Shown piece by piece: positions 23,353 to 40,429 of a DNA stretch of 64,000 nucleotides. Source of the stretch: Sacculina carcini (Eukaryota > Arthropoda > Thecostraca > Sacculinidae); contig OU696586.1 of assembly GCA_916048095.2 (NCBI GenBank), positions 6,831,249 through 6,895,248 of the forward strand, given 5' to 3'. Below the pieces are notes generated by a model that did not search any database, was not told the origin of the DNA, and was given only the letters and a program-made list of their open reading frames with translations. Numbering within the stretch: the stretch's first letter is position 1; every line of letters starts with the position of its first letter. The position numbers were made by a program, and so were the translations under genes.

Positions 23353-24261
23353 ATGACCTTGTGTTACAAGTGTGATGTCGCTTTTGACACGACCAAAATG
23401 GTCAAATGTTGTCTGTGCTCGCGGTATGCGCATACCAAGTGCATCTATATGAGCGGGCTAAAAACTGAGAACGTTTCTCAAGTTCGTTATTTGTGCGATA
23501 TGTGCTTCGAAGAGGTTTCATCTTTGAAAAACCTCATCAGTGACATCGCAGAGCTAAAAAATGACCTGAAGAATGTCACCGCAAAAACCGACAAAATGAT
23601 AAAGGCCGTTCACGAAAAGGTCTCTCATTTTCATGACATCGAGGTTGAAGTTAGCGAAGCCACCTCAGAGTTGGTGTCTGTGGTAGAAGTGCTGACAGCT
23701 GATGAGCCAGCAACTACACACTGGACAGAGGTCGTGAAGAGGAAGAAAAGGATGCCGCGACGGACTGCAGGAGCGGCATCTCGCGATCATGAAATGACGG
23801 CGACGGAAAACCACGCGGCGCCTGTCACCACGGCGCGTGAGGAGAATGGTCAGAAGCCGCAAGAAGTGAGTGAGACGAAGATCCTGACCAGGAAGACATT
23901 CGGTAAAAAGAAAATGCTAGGTGGGACGGCAAGAATTGAGAGTCTTCCAACTGTGTCGAGATTGAAGAATGCAAGCATTTTTGCCACACGCTTCGATAGG
24001 GATGTGACCACACAGAATGTCATATATCATCTATCACAGACTCTGAAAACCTGCCCGGATGACATCACGGTCGAAAAGTTGCATACAAAATATGAGTCGT
24101 ACAGTAGTTTCCATATTAGTTGCTACTGTGCTGGCCCGAGAGTGTTCTTCGATCCTGTTGTGTGGCCTGAGGGCTGTCTTTTCCGACGCTGGCGTTCGGC
24201 TGACCCGCGGCGAGCTCAGCAACAAACCGCTGGCAGTGAGGAAACGTCAAAAAACGAGTGA
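23353..24261 (+). CDS. LINE ORF1 protein with PHD-like zinc finger
   Basis: Starting at the ATG of MTLCYKCDVAFDTTKMVKCC, the cysteine/histidine spacing C-x2-C...C-x2-C...H-x2-C...C-x2-C fits a PHD/ePHD-like finger, as found in ORF1 of CR1-group LINEs. A coiled-coil-like stretch follows (LKNLISDIAELKNDLKNVTA), then a basic segment RKKRMPRR and a region with THWTEVVKRKKR. Such proteins bind LINE RNA and assist target-primed integration. The frame is open for about 300 codons. The region after about 24110 may be out of frame, since VSILVATVLARECSS in the next frame looks like the natural continuation. Confidence 0.7.
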   Translation: MTLCYKCDVAFDTTKMVKCCLCSRYAHTKCIYMSGLKTENVSQVRYLCDMCFEEVSSLKNLISDIAELKNDLKNVTAKTDKMIKAVHEKVSHFHDIEVEVSEATSELVSVVEVLTADEPATTHWTEVVKRKKRMPRRTAGAASRDHEMTATENHAAPVTTAREENGQKPQEVSETKILTRKTFGKKKMLGGTARIESLPTVSRLKNASIFATRFDRDVTTQNVIYHLSQTLKTCPDDITVEKLHTKYESYSSFHISCYCAGPRVFFDPVVWPEGCLFRRWRSADPRRAQQQTAGSEETSKNE

Positions 24262-24289
24262 CCGAGCGAGAGGACAACGAACACTGTCA

Positions 24290-25523
24290 TGTGCAATGAT
24301 TCACTGTCGCCCAACTGAACGTACAATCGATGAAAAGCAAACTGCCCGAAATACGAATCGATACGACCACGACAAGACGATACGACGCTTTCTTACTGAG
24401 CGAAACGTGGCTCAATCAATTCCAAAGCACGCGGTTTGTCAGCGTTAATGGATACAATTTGATACGACGAGACCGACCCGAGACATCATCTCGACCTGCA
24501 AGGTATGGCGGCGTAGCAGTGCTTTTGAAAAACGATTATGGCTACGAAATTCTGCCGATAAAAAGCGATCCCAATAGTGACTTGGAAATTTTATGGCTGA
24601 AATTAATCTTGAATAAGTGCAATATCATAATAGCTAGTGTATATAGACCGCCAAATTATTTGATATCCCAGTTAAACTTCGACTTTGACGACTTCGAAAG
24701 CCAACTACAACATATTATGTCGAGTAATCCAGTAATGCCTATCATTATTGGAGGATATTTTAATTGCTGTATTCTTAGCCAAACGAACAATTCACCTGGA
24801 CAAAAGCTATCAACAATGCTCGAGACATACAACTTTACCATATGCAACAGGCACAAACCTACATATCGGCCGGCCAACACTCTGATCGACGTTGTAGCCA
24901 CCAACGCCCCTGATTCTCTCAAAAACACCAGCGTATATACTTGCGAATACGGAACACCACACGACTGGACGATCATCGAATTCGATTTAAATTTACGAAC
25001 AAGAAGAGAACGAAACGAAGGCGAGTTAAAACGAAATCTCAACAATGTCGACGTATACACAATTAACTCAATCATGAGAAACGCCAACTGGATACCCGTT
25101 TACGCCCCAACGAATGTTGCGGAAAAATACGATAAATTCGTCGAGATATTTATGGACATACTAAATGTATATTGCCCCGTGCGATATGTGCTGAAACGCA
25201 ATACGCATAGAAGACCGATTCCGTTAGAACTGCGAAATCTCTTGAAGCAGCGCAAACACGCTTGCAAACACGGGCCAAGGAGCTTATACAAGCAAATTAA
25301 CACAGTTTGCAGGGCAGCAATACGTGAACATACCAGAAACAACATCACGACAAAAATGAAACATCAACCGTTCAGTAAAATGTGGAAACATTGTGAAGAA
25401 GTCATTGGGCGAAAACGATCACAAACACTAATATCAATCGACGCGAACCAACTGAATGACACATCTGGAGACAGGAATGGAAATTGCCGCCAATATCCAA
25501 AGGCCAGCAGACCCAGTCACTAA
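24290..25523 (+). pseudogene. LINE ORF2, endonuclease part
   Basis: The endonuclease is largely intact: LLSETWLNQFQS, RYGGVAVLLKNDYGYEI, IIIASVYRPPNY, IIIGGYFNC (GYFN in place of GDFN), TLIDVVATN and GTPHDWTIIEF (in place of SDH). The changes at GDFN and SDH affect catalytic residues, suggesting loss of nuclease activity. The linker to reverse transcriptase continues to about 25520, where the frame breaks. Confidence 0.85.
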
Positions 25524-27042
25524 TCTGTTGCCTCGAATCAACAGTGGCAGACTGGAGTTGAAGGCAGTCAGTATGGAGAAATTGTACACCATAATCAAAA
25601 TGATGAAGTCAACGACCAGTGAAGATGCTGAAGGTATCAGCATGAAGATACTGCAGATGTTCTTCGATGGAATCAGTCATATATTGCTGGATATAGTGAA
25701 CACCAGCATTACCAAGTGCCAAAACGACTAAAGCACGCAGTTATTACACCGATTCCGAAGTCTACATATGGAGTGAATCGTGAAACATGACCGATATCGA
25801 TATTGCCACCGGTGATGAAAATAATTGAAAATGCTGTACAGCTACCATTAGTGGAATATCTGGAGAAAAACAACTTGATGAGTAGCAGCCACCACGGCTA
25901 TAGATCAGCACACTCATGTGAGACAGCACTGTCAGTGATCACAGATAGAGTGTATAGAACAATGGACAGGAGAGAGGCGACTATAATGGTATCCATCGAC
26001 CTTACCAAATGCTTCGATGTAATACAACACGGCATACTGCTTGGTAAGATATCTGCACACAATATTGATCCCACGTGGTTCAAGAGTTATTTGAGCAATC
26101 ACACACAACAAGTGAGAGTGAAACGAAAGAATAACACACTCGAAACATCCGACACGAAGTCGAAAACACCGAACCTCTCAGTTTTTCAAGGAGCAAGCTT
26201 GAGTTGTGTGTTGTTTTTACTGTTTTGTAACGATCTATCAGCACATTTGAGCCATATAGAAGATCTCGAAATTATTCAATACGCCGACGACACGACACTA
26301 ATGACGACCACAAAGAGGACCGACATAGATTTCACCGTACGAAAACTTGAAACAACACTGAAATCACACGGACATCTACTACCGTTCGAACCTTCTCAAG
26401 GTGAATCCCGACAAAACGCAAATGATGGTACTGGGAACCAACTATCTGCTCAAAAAAATTCCTGAAATCAGAATATTTTTTAACGACAACGAAATTACAG
26501 AAAAAGGTACCGTGAAAATATTGGGACTTCACTTGGATAAACATTTGCAATTTGATCGACATATCGACCACCTAGTGCGAAAATCAACAGGTATGCTCCT
26601 ATGTATTAATCAAGCTAAATCGTCATTTCCAGAGAATTTTCTGAAGACAATCATCGACGCATTCATCCTATCAATTCTCTCATATTGCATATCTGTCTAC
26701 GGCACGACTGGCGCGACCCAAAAACACCGACTACAAAAGATATTGAATTTCTGCGCGCGAGTTCTTACTGGAACACGAAAATACGACCACATATCATATA
26801 TCTACGAACAGCTGAAACTGCCGACAATAGACGACTTGTTTACGAAGAACCGAAACAGATTGATCAGAAGTATAATCAAGCACCAACAGCCTGAAGAACT
26901 TTCATCGACATTTCAACGGAAGACTCCACACACCATGGCATTGAGACACACTAACGAATTTACTATTCCCATATTTAACACTGATGCGGCACGCAGGAGA
27001 CTAAATTATGCGGTAGTGGGCGTGCAAAACTGTACACAATGA
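25524..27042 (+). pseudogene. LINE ORF2, reverse transcriptase part
   Basis: It is readable in three ORFs. 25535-25731 (KSTTSEDAEGISMKIL) precedes the fingers. 25803-26465 has SSHHGYRSAHSCETALSVIT, VSIDLTKCFDVIQH, FQGASLSCVLF (degenerate SGVPQGS) and the catalytic YADDTTLM. 26401-27042 has LNPDKTQMMVLG, ILGLHLDKHLQFDRHI and SILSYCISVYG. The last ORF ends at 27042, just before the 3' microsatellite. At least two frameshifts are present. Confidence 0.85.
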
Positions 27043-27078
27043 GATCTGTTTATTCGTGTAAAACTCAAATGCTTAGCG

Positions 27079-27200
<122 letters not shown>

Positions 27201-27399
27201 TGTGTGTGGATGGTGAGACTTTATATATACATATATATGTATCTTTTGCATAGTAATTTTGCACTCAAAAGCCGTTTTGTTTGAAAAAAGGAGTGCAATA
27301 AACGAAACAATAAAACTCGCACACAAACATACACACACAATGCCCACACACACACACACAACGAAAACCTCTAACTACACAAAGCACATACTACACCCA

Positions 27400-28360
27400 G
27401 CCAGCTTGCACAAGGAAAATGACCAACCCATTTGCCACATAGCGAGAACAGCGCACGTTTGGTCAACTCATTTGATAGAGCAGGCAACACTCCGTCTCCC
27501 ATCCACTGGATACCACATGGGTTTTCTTCAACACGAAGTCCTAACACTCGTGACCCACTGAGCACAGTAGGTTATTTTGTATGTAGGCCAAACTTGAGCA
27601 AATGCTCAATGACTTCCGTGACGGACTCTTTCGATGTGTCAACAATAATGTCGTCCACATAATGATCCACCGCGTCAAGTATTCCACTTTCTGTAAAAAC
27701 TCTATCTAATATTGCAGTCATAACCTTTGGTCCGATATTCAAACCGAACCCGAGTCGTGTCATAACGAATATTTGTCCCTGGTGTTCTACAATCTGGAAA
27801 CGATAAAGATCTTCCTCAACAAATACTTGTAAATAAGGTCGCTTGTAATTAAGTCGAGCATTGACACGTTTGCTCCCAACAAACGCCACGCACGTAACTT
27901 CTCTTCACATATCGCCGTGTCAAGCCCATGTGCGCTCACAATATAATCATTAAGTCTCCTATAATCCAACACAGACCGCACCTTGTTTTTCAACTCTTCC
28001 CTAAGATCAAATAACGGGATCACTGCCCCCACCGGACTGCTCCGTATATGGTTTATGCTCCTCGGTTTATGCTGGTTTATGCGTTTATGGAAATTCCTTG
28101 AATTTTGGTTTATGCTCCTCGTATGGCATGTAAATTCCTTCTTCTATCCAAGATTGAATTTCCGCATTGAACGCGTCTTTGCCTTCATCCTTGATTGGAT
28201 AATTATGACCCGCAAGTTTGCGCATTGGTGCTTCATTTTTCCATTTCCACTTTACGACCCACTTTGGACCGTCAAACCTAGCTGCAAACTCCTGATCATT
28301 GCGTTTCACTCCGCATATCATCAAACACGTTGTAACAAGTAGGTTGCTCAAGATGTTCAA
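27400..28360 (-). pseudogene. Ty3-type reverse transcriptase, broken
   Basis: On the minus strand: WIEEGIYMPYEEHKPKF (28140-28090), AVIPLFDLREELKNKVRSVL and DYRRLNDYI (about 28030-27940), FVMTRLGFGLNIGPKVMTAI and the catalytic HYVDDIIVDTS (about 27760-27630), then RVLGLRVEENPCGIQWM and LCGKWVGHFPCASWL (to 27400). A short region at 28030-28110 holds repeated GGTTTATGCTCCTCG filler. It ends where the LINE begins. Confidence 0.85.
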
Positions 28361-28699
28361 TCTGAGACTCTTTCGCGTACATCACGTTGCCATTTTTCTG
28401 ACCGAATTAGACGAATCCATACTTATCTACATTCATTCCACCTGCTAATTTAATGGTGTCCATGCCAAAAATAACATCAAATGACGAACACTGGGCATCA
28501 GCAATCCACATGTTTAATGATGTTAATAATCATAATCATAATCATGTATTTATCAAAAGCATCCATTACAAATGGCTTTTCAGCTCTGTCGTTTAAGTAC
28601 ATAGTGAAATTCGAATAAAAACGGAACCAATAATAATACCACGGAAACGTCAACTGCTCTCAACTCCGAACACCTGACGTAATTCTGTAGACTCACCTC

Positions 28700-28835
28700 T
28701 TTGCCATTCATCATTCGCAGTCTCAAATATCCACGATGTTTAATCAAACCACTAGTCAACGAACAGTTCAACACAATTGAATAAGTACACCCCGTATCAA
28801 CCAGAGCTGCAATACGCTTAGCCTCCTAATAGCTT
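28700..28835 (-). pseudogene. Retropepsin-like protease fragment
   Basis: The minus strand encodes RIAALVDTGCTYSIVLNCSL, with the DTG catalytic triad of an aspartic protease, between the gag knuckles and reverse transcriptase as expected in a Ty3 element. An (AATCAT)n tract with extra sequence interrupts the region downstream (about 28520-28550). Confidence 0.7.
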
Positions 28836-28843
28836 CCTCAATC

Positions 28844-29640
28844 TCAATCACTGGTCCTGCTCGTTTTTCGGGGGAACGGCTGGATATGACACTGCACATG
28901 ACACCTTACCCCTTGGGCGTTTCCCGATACAGTGCAGATTCGTAAGATGTGGCCGCTACGACCACAAAAGTAGCAGGTCAACTCACGCCGGTCTTCTGAT
29001 TGTGTTTTCTGACGACAGGAGCGAGCAATATGTCCAATTTTGCCGCAATTAAAGCACTGCTTTACACTTGTACGAGCCACAAAGACATTTTTGACATTGT
29101 GAGTTTCAGTGCGCACTCCAGCCGATACTTGTTTCGCACAATTGAGCAATACATCAAGCTGCAAGTCTTTTCCATGCAGCGCTCTCACTGAATCATGCAC
29201 GTGCACAGGCAGACCCGAAATAATCTGACACGCAACAAAACGGTCACCACCATCATCACCTACAATGAAACTAGCCAGCCGACGCAAATCAGTCAAATAG
29301 TCGTCCAGTGATTCGTCTTCTGTCAGACAACGTGCTGTGAATCGATGATAAGCGGCGCACACTTAGAGTCCAAACGACTGGCGAAGTGCGTTCACTAAAG
29401 CGAACTCCTTATGCTTGTCTTCATTGGCAATTTGTTGATAGACATGAAACGCACGACCTTCAAGAAATACGGAATCAAACTGCCAATATCAGAAACTCCT
29501 TTCAAATGCGCCGCGAGCCTCAAATTTTCCAGCCATGCATCCAACTCTCCACTTCCGACCAAATTTCAAACAATATCAGTCAACCTGAGGCCTTCCATTT
29601 CCGTTGCCAAAATAGCTTGTCGGTTTAATATAAAACAATG
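28844..29640 (-). pseudogene. Ty3-type Gag with two CCHC knuckles
   Basis: The N-terminal half (29640-29363) is frame-broken but shows FLEGRAFHVYQQIANEDKHK, and continues as YHRFTARCLTEDESLDDYLT and LRRLASFIVG. Two zinc knuckles, CFNCGKIGHIARSC and CYFCGRSGHILRIC, give nucleic-acid binding. The region downstream leads into protease. A stop at about 29362 separates the halves. Confidence 0.85.
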
Positions 29641-29671
29641 TAACAATAAACAATAGACAAATTTCAACAAG

Positions 29672-29740
29672 ACAAATTACAAGTGGGTAGGTCCAACAAA
29701 TTACAAGTGGGTGGGTCCAACAAATTACAAGTGGGTGTGA
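29672..29740 (+). repeat. 22-bp tandem repeat (three copies)
   Basis: GGTCCAACAAATTACAAGTG with a GG tail is repeated about three times at the outer edge of the minus-strand Ty3 element. Confidence 0.85.
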
Positions 29741-30002
29741 GTATGTGCACCTGTGCAGGCAGCGGCCGATCGAGCTGTGGTGTGCTCTATTTTAGTAATT
29801 GTATTGAATCTTTGTTTTGTTTTAATATATACGAAGTGTTATTATCAGCCGTGTGGTTGAAAATATTTAGGGATTTTTGAAAGGACATTAATGCTGCTGA
29901 ACTTGCATGTAAGGACATACGAGTGCACATTACATATGCAACACAATAACTGGCGTGAAAAGAGTTGTTTACAAGGGATGCTCAATTTTGCTCGAATCAC
30001 AC

Positions 30003-34874
<4,872 letters not shown>

Positions 34875-35276
34875 CTGACACACACACACACACACATACG
34901 CACGATATGAATTAAGTCAAATGATATTTAAATAGTTTCAGTCCACAACGAGGATATACTTTTTTCTCAAAAAGAACAACCAATTAAACGGTGAAATATC
35001 AATGTTGGTCTTCTAACATCGGCGTGTCACATACACACGAGTAAACACACACATACACCGACCCACGTACGCACACATATGGGCGCAGTTGAATACACAA
35101 AAAACCGGAATTCACAACCGGAGTACAAACAATTCAAACAATAAATAAAACTTGAGTAAAAACCTAAGACAAGTAAAACACCAAATTTCAGGAGTGCACA
35201 ATTATACACACATATGTATATATAGACACATACAAGCAAACACACACACACATACACATAAACACACACACACACA
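34875..35276. other. CA-rich spacer upstream of UGP2 exon a
   Basis: No exon or domain is recognised. CA and TACA repeats predominate. The UGP2 5' exon and promoter, if present, lie further right or within the LINE nest. Confidence 0.5.
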
Positions 35277-36022
35277 TTGATAGGTGATTTGATGAAATTG
35301 ACCCAAGACTTTTCTCTCACGCAGCACATCGGAGAAGAGACTCGGAAAAGAGGGAAGGATCAACCATCAATGCTCGATGTAGTGTTTACAAAACGAAAGG
35401 AAGAAATACAAGGTATCAAATACGAGCCACCATTTGATAAAAGTGGCGACATCGTGATCTCTTTCAACTATGTGTTGACAAGGGATGTAATTTTGCATGG
35501 AGCAGAATAGATGCAATTCTTGGACTATAAAAAAGAAAATTACAAAAAGTTGAATGAGTATTTCAGAAATATAAATTGGGAAGAAGCATTGGAAGGAGAC
35601 ATTGATGTGCAGTATAACGCATTTTGTCGTTTATAAGTCGATGGAGTGAGGATCTATGTGCCGATCAAGAACCATACGAAGAAAAAAAAGCAGTGGTTCA
35701 ACAAAACTCCCATGGCAGCGAAAAGCGAGAGATAAACTATGGAAGAACTACACACAAGTCCTAGATTCTGACAGTTACGAGATATACAAAAAGAGTATAA
35801 ACAACTATACAAGGGTCAGAAGAGAAGCACAGAAACAATATGAAAAATACATACTGGAAAAATACAAGGTTGAACCGAAATTGTTTCACGGCTATATCAA
35901 CAACCGTACCAAAATAAAAAACGAAATTCAACGTATAGCGGTGAATGGACAAATATATACGACTGACGATGATATATGTGAGAGTTTAAACGACCATTTC
36001 CAATCGGTATTCACAGATGAAC
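35277..36022 (+). pseudogene. LINE-A segment 1: endonuclease C-terminus
   Basis: FSLTQHIGEETRKRGKDQPS followed by MLDVVFTKRK and DKSGDIVISF correspond to the last endonuclease blocks (SDH altered to SGD). The linker WQRKARDKLWKNYTQV and CESLNDHFQSVFTDEL leads to reverse transcriptase. It is cut at the TA of the mariner-like element. Confidence 0.8.
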
Positions 36023-36035
36023 TATACCATTTACA

Positions 36036-36303
36036 AGTCAATTTTACAAAACTGAAAATCAATATTACAATCGTGAAAATCAATTTTACAAAAGTGAAAA
36101 TCAATTTTACAAAAGTGAAAATCAATTTTACAAAAGTGAAAATCAATTTTACAAAAGTGAAAATCAATTTTACAAAAGTGAAAATCAATTTTACAAAAGT
36201 GAAAATCAATTTTACAAAAGTGAAAATCAATTTTACAAAAGTGAAAATCAATTTTACAAAAGTGAAAATCAATTTTACAAAAGTGAAAATCAATTTTACA
36301 AAG
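36036..36303 (+). repeat. Left 21-bp tandem array of the mariner-like element
   Basis: The unit contains GTGAAAATCAATTTTAC plus AAAA. The first two units are diverged (AAAACTGAAAATC, ACAATCGTGAAAATC), and the inner ten are nearly identical. It creates an artefactual VKINFTK heptad ORF continuing from LINE-A. Confidence 0.95.
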
Positions 36304-36719
36304 CATTAAATCATTGAATATAGTTGTAACCTATATCAAATTTGAACAAAAATATTTTTACAATCATTCTGAGACATTTTCAGAGAAGATCCGTTATGAA
36401 TGTTTTACACATCTTTGAGATTAATACGTGAAGGTAGTTGAGAAAAAATGGTGTATTCAACACACGAGCGTACTATTAAATGACTTTTTGTGACGCTTGT
36501 GTTATATTGGCGCTTCAAGACTATATCTCATTTATTTCTATGAATATCATTATTAGAATTAATGTCAGTTTGAATATGCTTTGATCTATTTTGCTCGACC
36601 AAAATTAACAACAAAGTTTTACTTACAACGTCAAGTGCTGTATTGAACCTTGTGTCTGATAACTTATTATTCATCATATAACACAAAACATAGGGCTATA
36701 TTGTCAGTAAACGACACAT

Positions 36720-37812
36720 GGCAAATACACTAAGCAACACATGTGAAATCAACTGATAAAAAAATTTAATTTCATGTAGGTCCTCTTCTCTAGCAACCGC
36801 AGCATAATACACTTCTACTCTGGAGCAGAACGACATGAGCATCTGTGGAGTGATCTTCTCCATTGCCATTAGAGCAGATTCCTCCAAAGTCCTCAACCTC
36901 ATCTCGACTAGGGTCAGGTCGCCTTGTCCGCGTCTTGCAGACGCTAATTGTGGCACCACGCTACGTAGATGCTCTTTTACTGATGCCTTGAGGGAACTCC
37001 ACAAGAGTTCAATAACATTTAGGAGGTACGAGTACGGCGCCAGTCGCAGAACTCTGGCATCCTCGTCTTGTCTGATCACAGACTCGAGCGATGTATGAGC
37101 TGGCGCGTTATCAATAATGAATGTGGGCTTGTATACACCGTCCGTCATGCACTGGTCGACGAGTTGTCGGAAACAGGCGTTTGCTTGAACTGATTTGAAT
37201 GATCCTCTTTGTGTTTCAAAGCAAATGACGATATGTTAGTTATTGCCCCGATACAGTGAACATTGCTTCCTCTGCAAGAAGTTGTAACAACCTCAGCTCT
37301 TGTACCTATTTTGGACCGGCCTTCTTTGCGTCGACAAAACAAATTGAAACTTGTTTTATCAATGTAGATTATAGTTCTCCCCTCTGAACGATGTTGAAAA
37401 AGCTCGTCCATATAAACCTTTCTTTTTGCCTTGACCTCTGGGCGATTCATATTACCGACATATTACGAGTCTGACATTTTTCAGAGTTATTAGCTCTCCG
37501 TCGAGCCAGTTTTTTATTGTGTTCACACACACATTGACTTGAAATTCCTCAGTCAAGTGCTGTTTTAGCTCTCTCAGCGTGATGGAAGGAATTTTTTTGT
37601 ATATTCGCAAGAAGAAATTCTATTATCTCAGTATTCTTGCGAGATGTTGAACCTCCTTTTGGCTTCGGCTCAATCTGGTCATTTTGTAGCCATTTGTATG
37701 CCGTATTCAACTTGACTCCTAAAGAGAGAGCTAGATCTCGCCAATTTCTCCCATCTCTGTGCGCATTAACGACGCGAGCTCTGTCAGCTGCACTCACTTC
37801 GTTGTATGGCAT
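36720..37812 (-). pseudogene. Mariner-like DDE transposase, broken
   Basis: The N-terminus MPYNEVSAADRARVVNAHRD and the helix-turn-helix LALSLGVKLNTAYKWLQ lie in 37812-37549. After a frameshift, 37450-37145 has IIYIDKTSFNLFCRR (first catalytic Asp). 37148-36696 has TFIIDNAPAHTS (second Asp) and LLNVIELLWSSLK (third catalytic Glu), about 33 residues after the second Asp. A complete protein would be about 370 residues. Frame breaks near 37145 and 37500 make it a pseudogene. The family assignment to Tc1/mariner is by motif only. Confidence 0.82.
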
Positions 37813-38052
37813 TTTGCTAGTAATTCAAATAACAACACGATTCTATAACAACGATCAATTATTAATACTGATTGGTACTGTTCAATAAGACTGCCAACGA
37901 TCACCAGAATTACAATGAGCTTTCAATTCAACGTGAAGCAGAAATTACTAGGATATTGAAAAATATATGAACAATTCAATCGAATACATATTAAAAATAG
38001 AAACAACTTTTAAATTACATTTTAACACAAAATTAATATTTCGCAGACTGAA

Positions 38053-38289
38053 CTTTCACTTTTGTAAAATTGATTTTCACTTTTGTAAAATTGATTTTCA
38101 CTTTTGTAAAATTGATTTCCACTTTTGTAAAATAGATTTTCACTTTTGTAAAATTGACTTTCACTTTTGTAAAACTAATTTTCACTTTTGTAAAATATAT
38201 TTTCACTTTTGTAAAATTGGTTTTCACTTTTGTAAAATTGATTTTCACAATTGTAAAATTCATTTTCAGTTTTGTAAAATTGACTTGTA
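38053..38289 (+). repeat. Right 21-bp tandem array of the mariner-like element
   Basis: The same unit as the left array in inverse orientation (CTTTTGTAAAATTGATTTTC), about 11 copies and more diverged between units than the left array. The outermost units mirror the variants at the outer left end. Confidence 0.95.
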
Positions 38290-38298
38290 AATGGTATA

Positions 38299-38763
38299 GA
38301 CTGCACAATGGAGAGAGAACATTCAGTTGGAGCCATGGTCAGAAACCGTGACCAAAAAAAGGTAAAGAGAGCTCTGCAAGAAGATTGCGCTCCGCCGTGT
38401 CTCACTGACATGTTTAGCAAGAGGAACAGCGTGTCAGCGCGTAGTAACCGTTTCAATGAATGTGGATTGTTGCACCTGCCCGGAGCCCGACTAGAGGCTA
38501 CCAAACGCCATTTCAGGTGTCGCGCAGCGAGGGCTTACAATGAGGTCGCCAGAAATTGTGCTTTATCTTTTTTACACTTCATTCGGTTTAATAGTTCTAT
38601 TGTTTTCGATATCACCCTACGTCGACTCCACCCATTTTTATTATCAATATTTTTTATATATACTCATTTTATCATTAATTGTTATGTTTTAATTGTATTG
38701 TAAATGACCTATGTGTCATGTTCTAATTTGTATTGTAAATTGTCAATTAAAAACCGTTTCTGA
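38299..38763 (+). mobile_element. LINE 3'-end fragment
   Basis: The ORF at 38308-38703 ends in ARSNRFNECGLLHLPGARLE and KRHFRCRAARAYNEVA, the typical C-terminus of a CR1/L2 LINE, then an AT-rich 3' region with repeated TTGTATTGTAAAT. It lies between the mariner-like element and the resumption of LINE-A, so it is itself an insertion into LINE-A into which (or beside which) the mariner-like element landed. Confidence 0.65.
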
Positions 38764-39849
38764 TTGACAATATATGATGATGATTCACCGTCTAGAAAAA
38801 TGGAGGCGATTGTGATTACCGAATATCAAGTGCAAAAAGAAATTGAGTCGCTGCAAAGATTCAAATCGAGCGGACCTGATGACATAGCGAGCTATGTGCC
38901 GAACGAATGCGCTGAAACATTATGCAACACTTTGAAAATAATTATGTAAAATGTATTATATGTAATAAATGTATTAAATGTATTAATATAAAACTCAATG
39001 AGAAATGGCAAATTGCCAACGCTATGGAAATAAGCCAACTTTACACCGCTGCTTAAAAAGGGCAACGATGTAGATCCGGAAAATTAGACCGATCTTGCTG
39101 ACAAGTGTCACATGCAAAATTATGGAAGAAATTAAAAACAACAGTGGGTTAAATATCTGGGAAGCAACCAAATTAATACTCAAAGTCAATTCGGATTTAG
39201 AATGAATATATCTACAGCAGCAAATATTGTCAGTTTTTACAGTCGTATTACTGAGAATATACAGGAAAGAGGACAGTGGACAGATGTGTTTACATAGCTT
39301 TTGAAAAATCATTCGACAAAGTCCTTCACGATAAATTACTCCACAAGTTGATGACCATCGGAGGAATCAACGAAAAACTGCAAACATGGATCGGATACTT
39401 TTTGAGAAATACACGAATGAGAACGTGTGAGAACGTGAGAACGTGTGAGGACATTTCTTGCCTTGGCGGAAAGTGAAGCGGTGTGCCTCAGGGCACTGTG
39501 CTCGCACCAATACTCTTCATGATATACATCAATGACATTGAAAAACCGTTCCGAGTGGCGTGTATATGAACTTGTTTGCAGATGATATTAACTACAACTA
39601 CAGACAAATATGTCCTGCAAAGAAGATTGTCAGACACTGCAAAAATGTTTGGAAGAACTATACAGCTGGAGTACAAAATGGCAAATGCCATTTAATGTCG
39701 AAAAATGTCTATAAAATGTTATACGCTTTGGAAGAGGGCAAGAACGGCCTTTCTGGATGTACAAGTTAAACTACAAGTTGAGCTAAAGGACGTCTCCAAA
39801 GAGAAATACCTTATATATAATAATAGAGTAATAGTTCATAGCAGCCTTT
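38764..39849 (+). pseudogene. LINE-A segment 2: reverse transcriptase
   Basis: It begins DDDSPSRKMEAIVITEYQVQ and RFKSSGPDDIASYVPNECAE. It continues in broken frames with VYIAFEKSFDKVLHDKLL (39290-39340), SGVPQGTVLAPILFMIYIND (about 39478-39537), NLFADDINYN (catalytic FADD) and LQVELKDVSKEKYL. The local repeat GAGAACGTGTGAGAACGTGA disrupts it at 39420. It ends at the Ty3 target site. Confidence 0.8.
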
Positions 39850-40361
39850 TGATCAAAAGTGACATTCGTGGAAATGTATACTCAAACTCACGAATGTTTT
39901 TCCCTGGAAAATGACACCAATAACGAAATAAACAAACATAAAGAGATACACTGACACGCACAATATCAATTGAACCCCACACCCAGTACAGTACAGTAGC
40001 GTGATATAAACACACACGTTCCAGCGTATAGATCGGGTTTATGTACTAAGCTGTGCAACGCAATTATGCACTGACATATTGCTATCACAGATGCAATAAG
40101 GTGAGAGGTGCAATTGGTACGATATCAACCACAAACACAATACGAATTCAAAAAACAGATGTTTACATAACACATACTCACATAAAAAGTCTCAATATCG
40201 CACTAAGGCACACATTCGCCGCTCCACTGATAGCACACAAATTGAACTGGGTTACACCAACACAAGTTCACATTCATCGGTCAAATTCAAGTTCATTCAC
40301 CCGTTGTGATTCAACCGTTGAAACTAACGCCATCTACCGTTGGAGTTTTCATTATTGGACA
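39850..40361 (-). repeat. 3' LTR of Ty3 element G2
   Basis: It starts TGATCAAAAGTGACATTCG and ends TTATTGGACA on the plus strand. It matches 45848-46358 almost throughout. Confidence 0.92.
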
Positions 40362-40429
40362 TCCACCCAGTTCACAGAGTGAGATGACGATTTGAACTCT
40401 TAAATAATTGAATCGGTGCACTTCGACGA

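Larger units (their letters stand above)
36025..38296 (-). mobile_element. Tc1/mariner-like transposon with tandem-array inverted ends
   Basis: TA duplications flank 36025-38296 (TA at 36023-36024 and 38297-38298). The extreme ends are inverted 13-mers TACCATTTACAAG/CTTGTAAATGGTA. Immediately inside each lies an array of 21-bp units in opposite orientation, about 12-13 on the left (36036-36303) and about 11 on the right (38053-38289). A broken DDE transposase lies between them on the minus strand. TA targets and the DDE motif spacing fit the Tc1/mariner superfamily, but ends made of long 21-bp arrays are atypical. Confidence 0.85.

Noticed and set aside
36036..36303. CRISPR-like array
   Set aside because: The units are contiguous with no unique spacers, and the setting is an animal transposon end.
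36037..36309. Repeated VKINFTK heptads continuing a LINE ORF
   Set aside because: The heptads come from the 21-bp DNA array at the transposon end; 21 is a multiple of three, so the frame stays open by chance.
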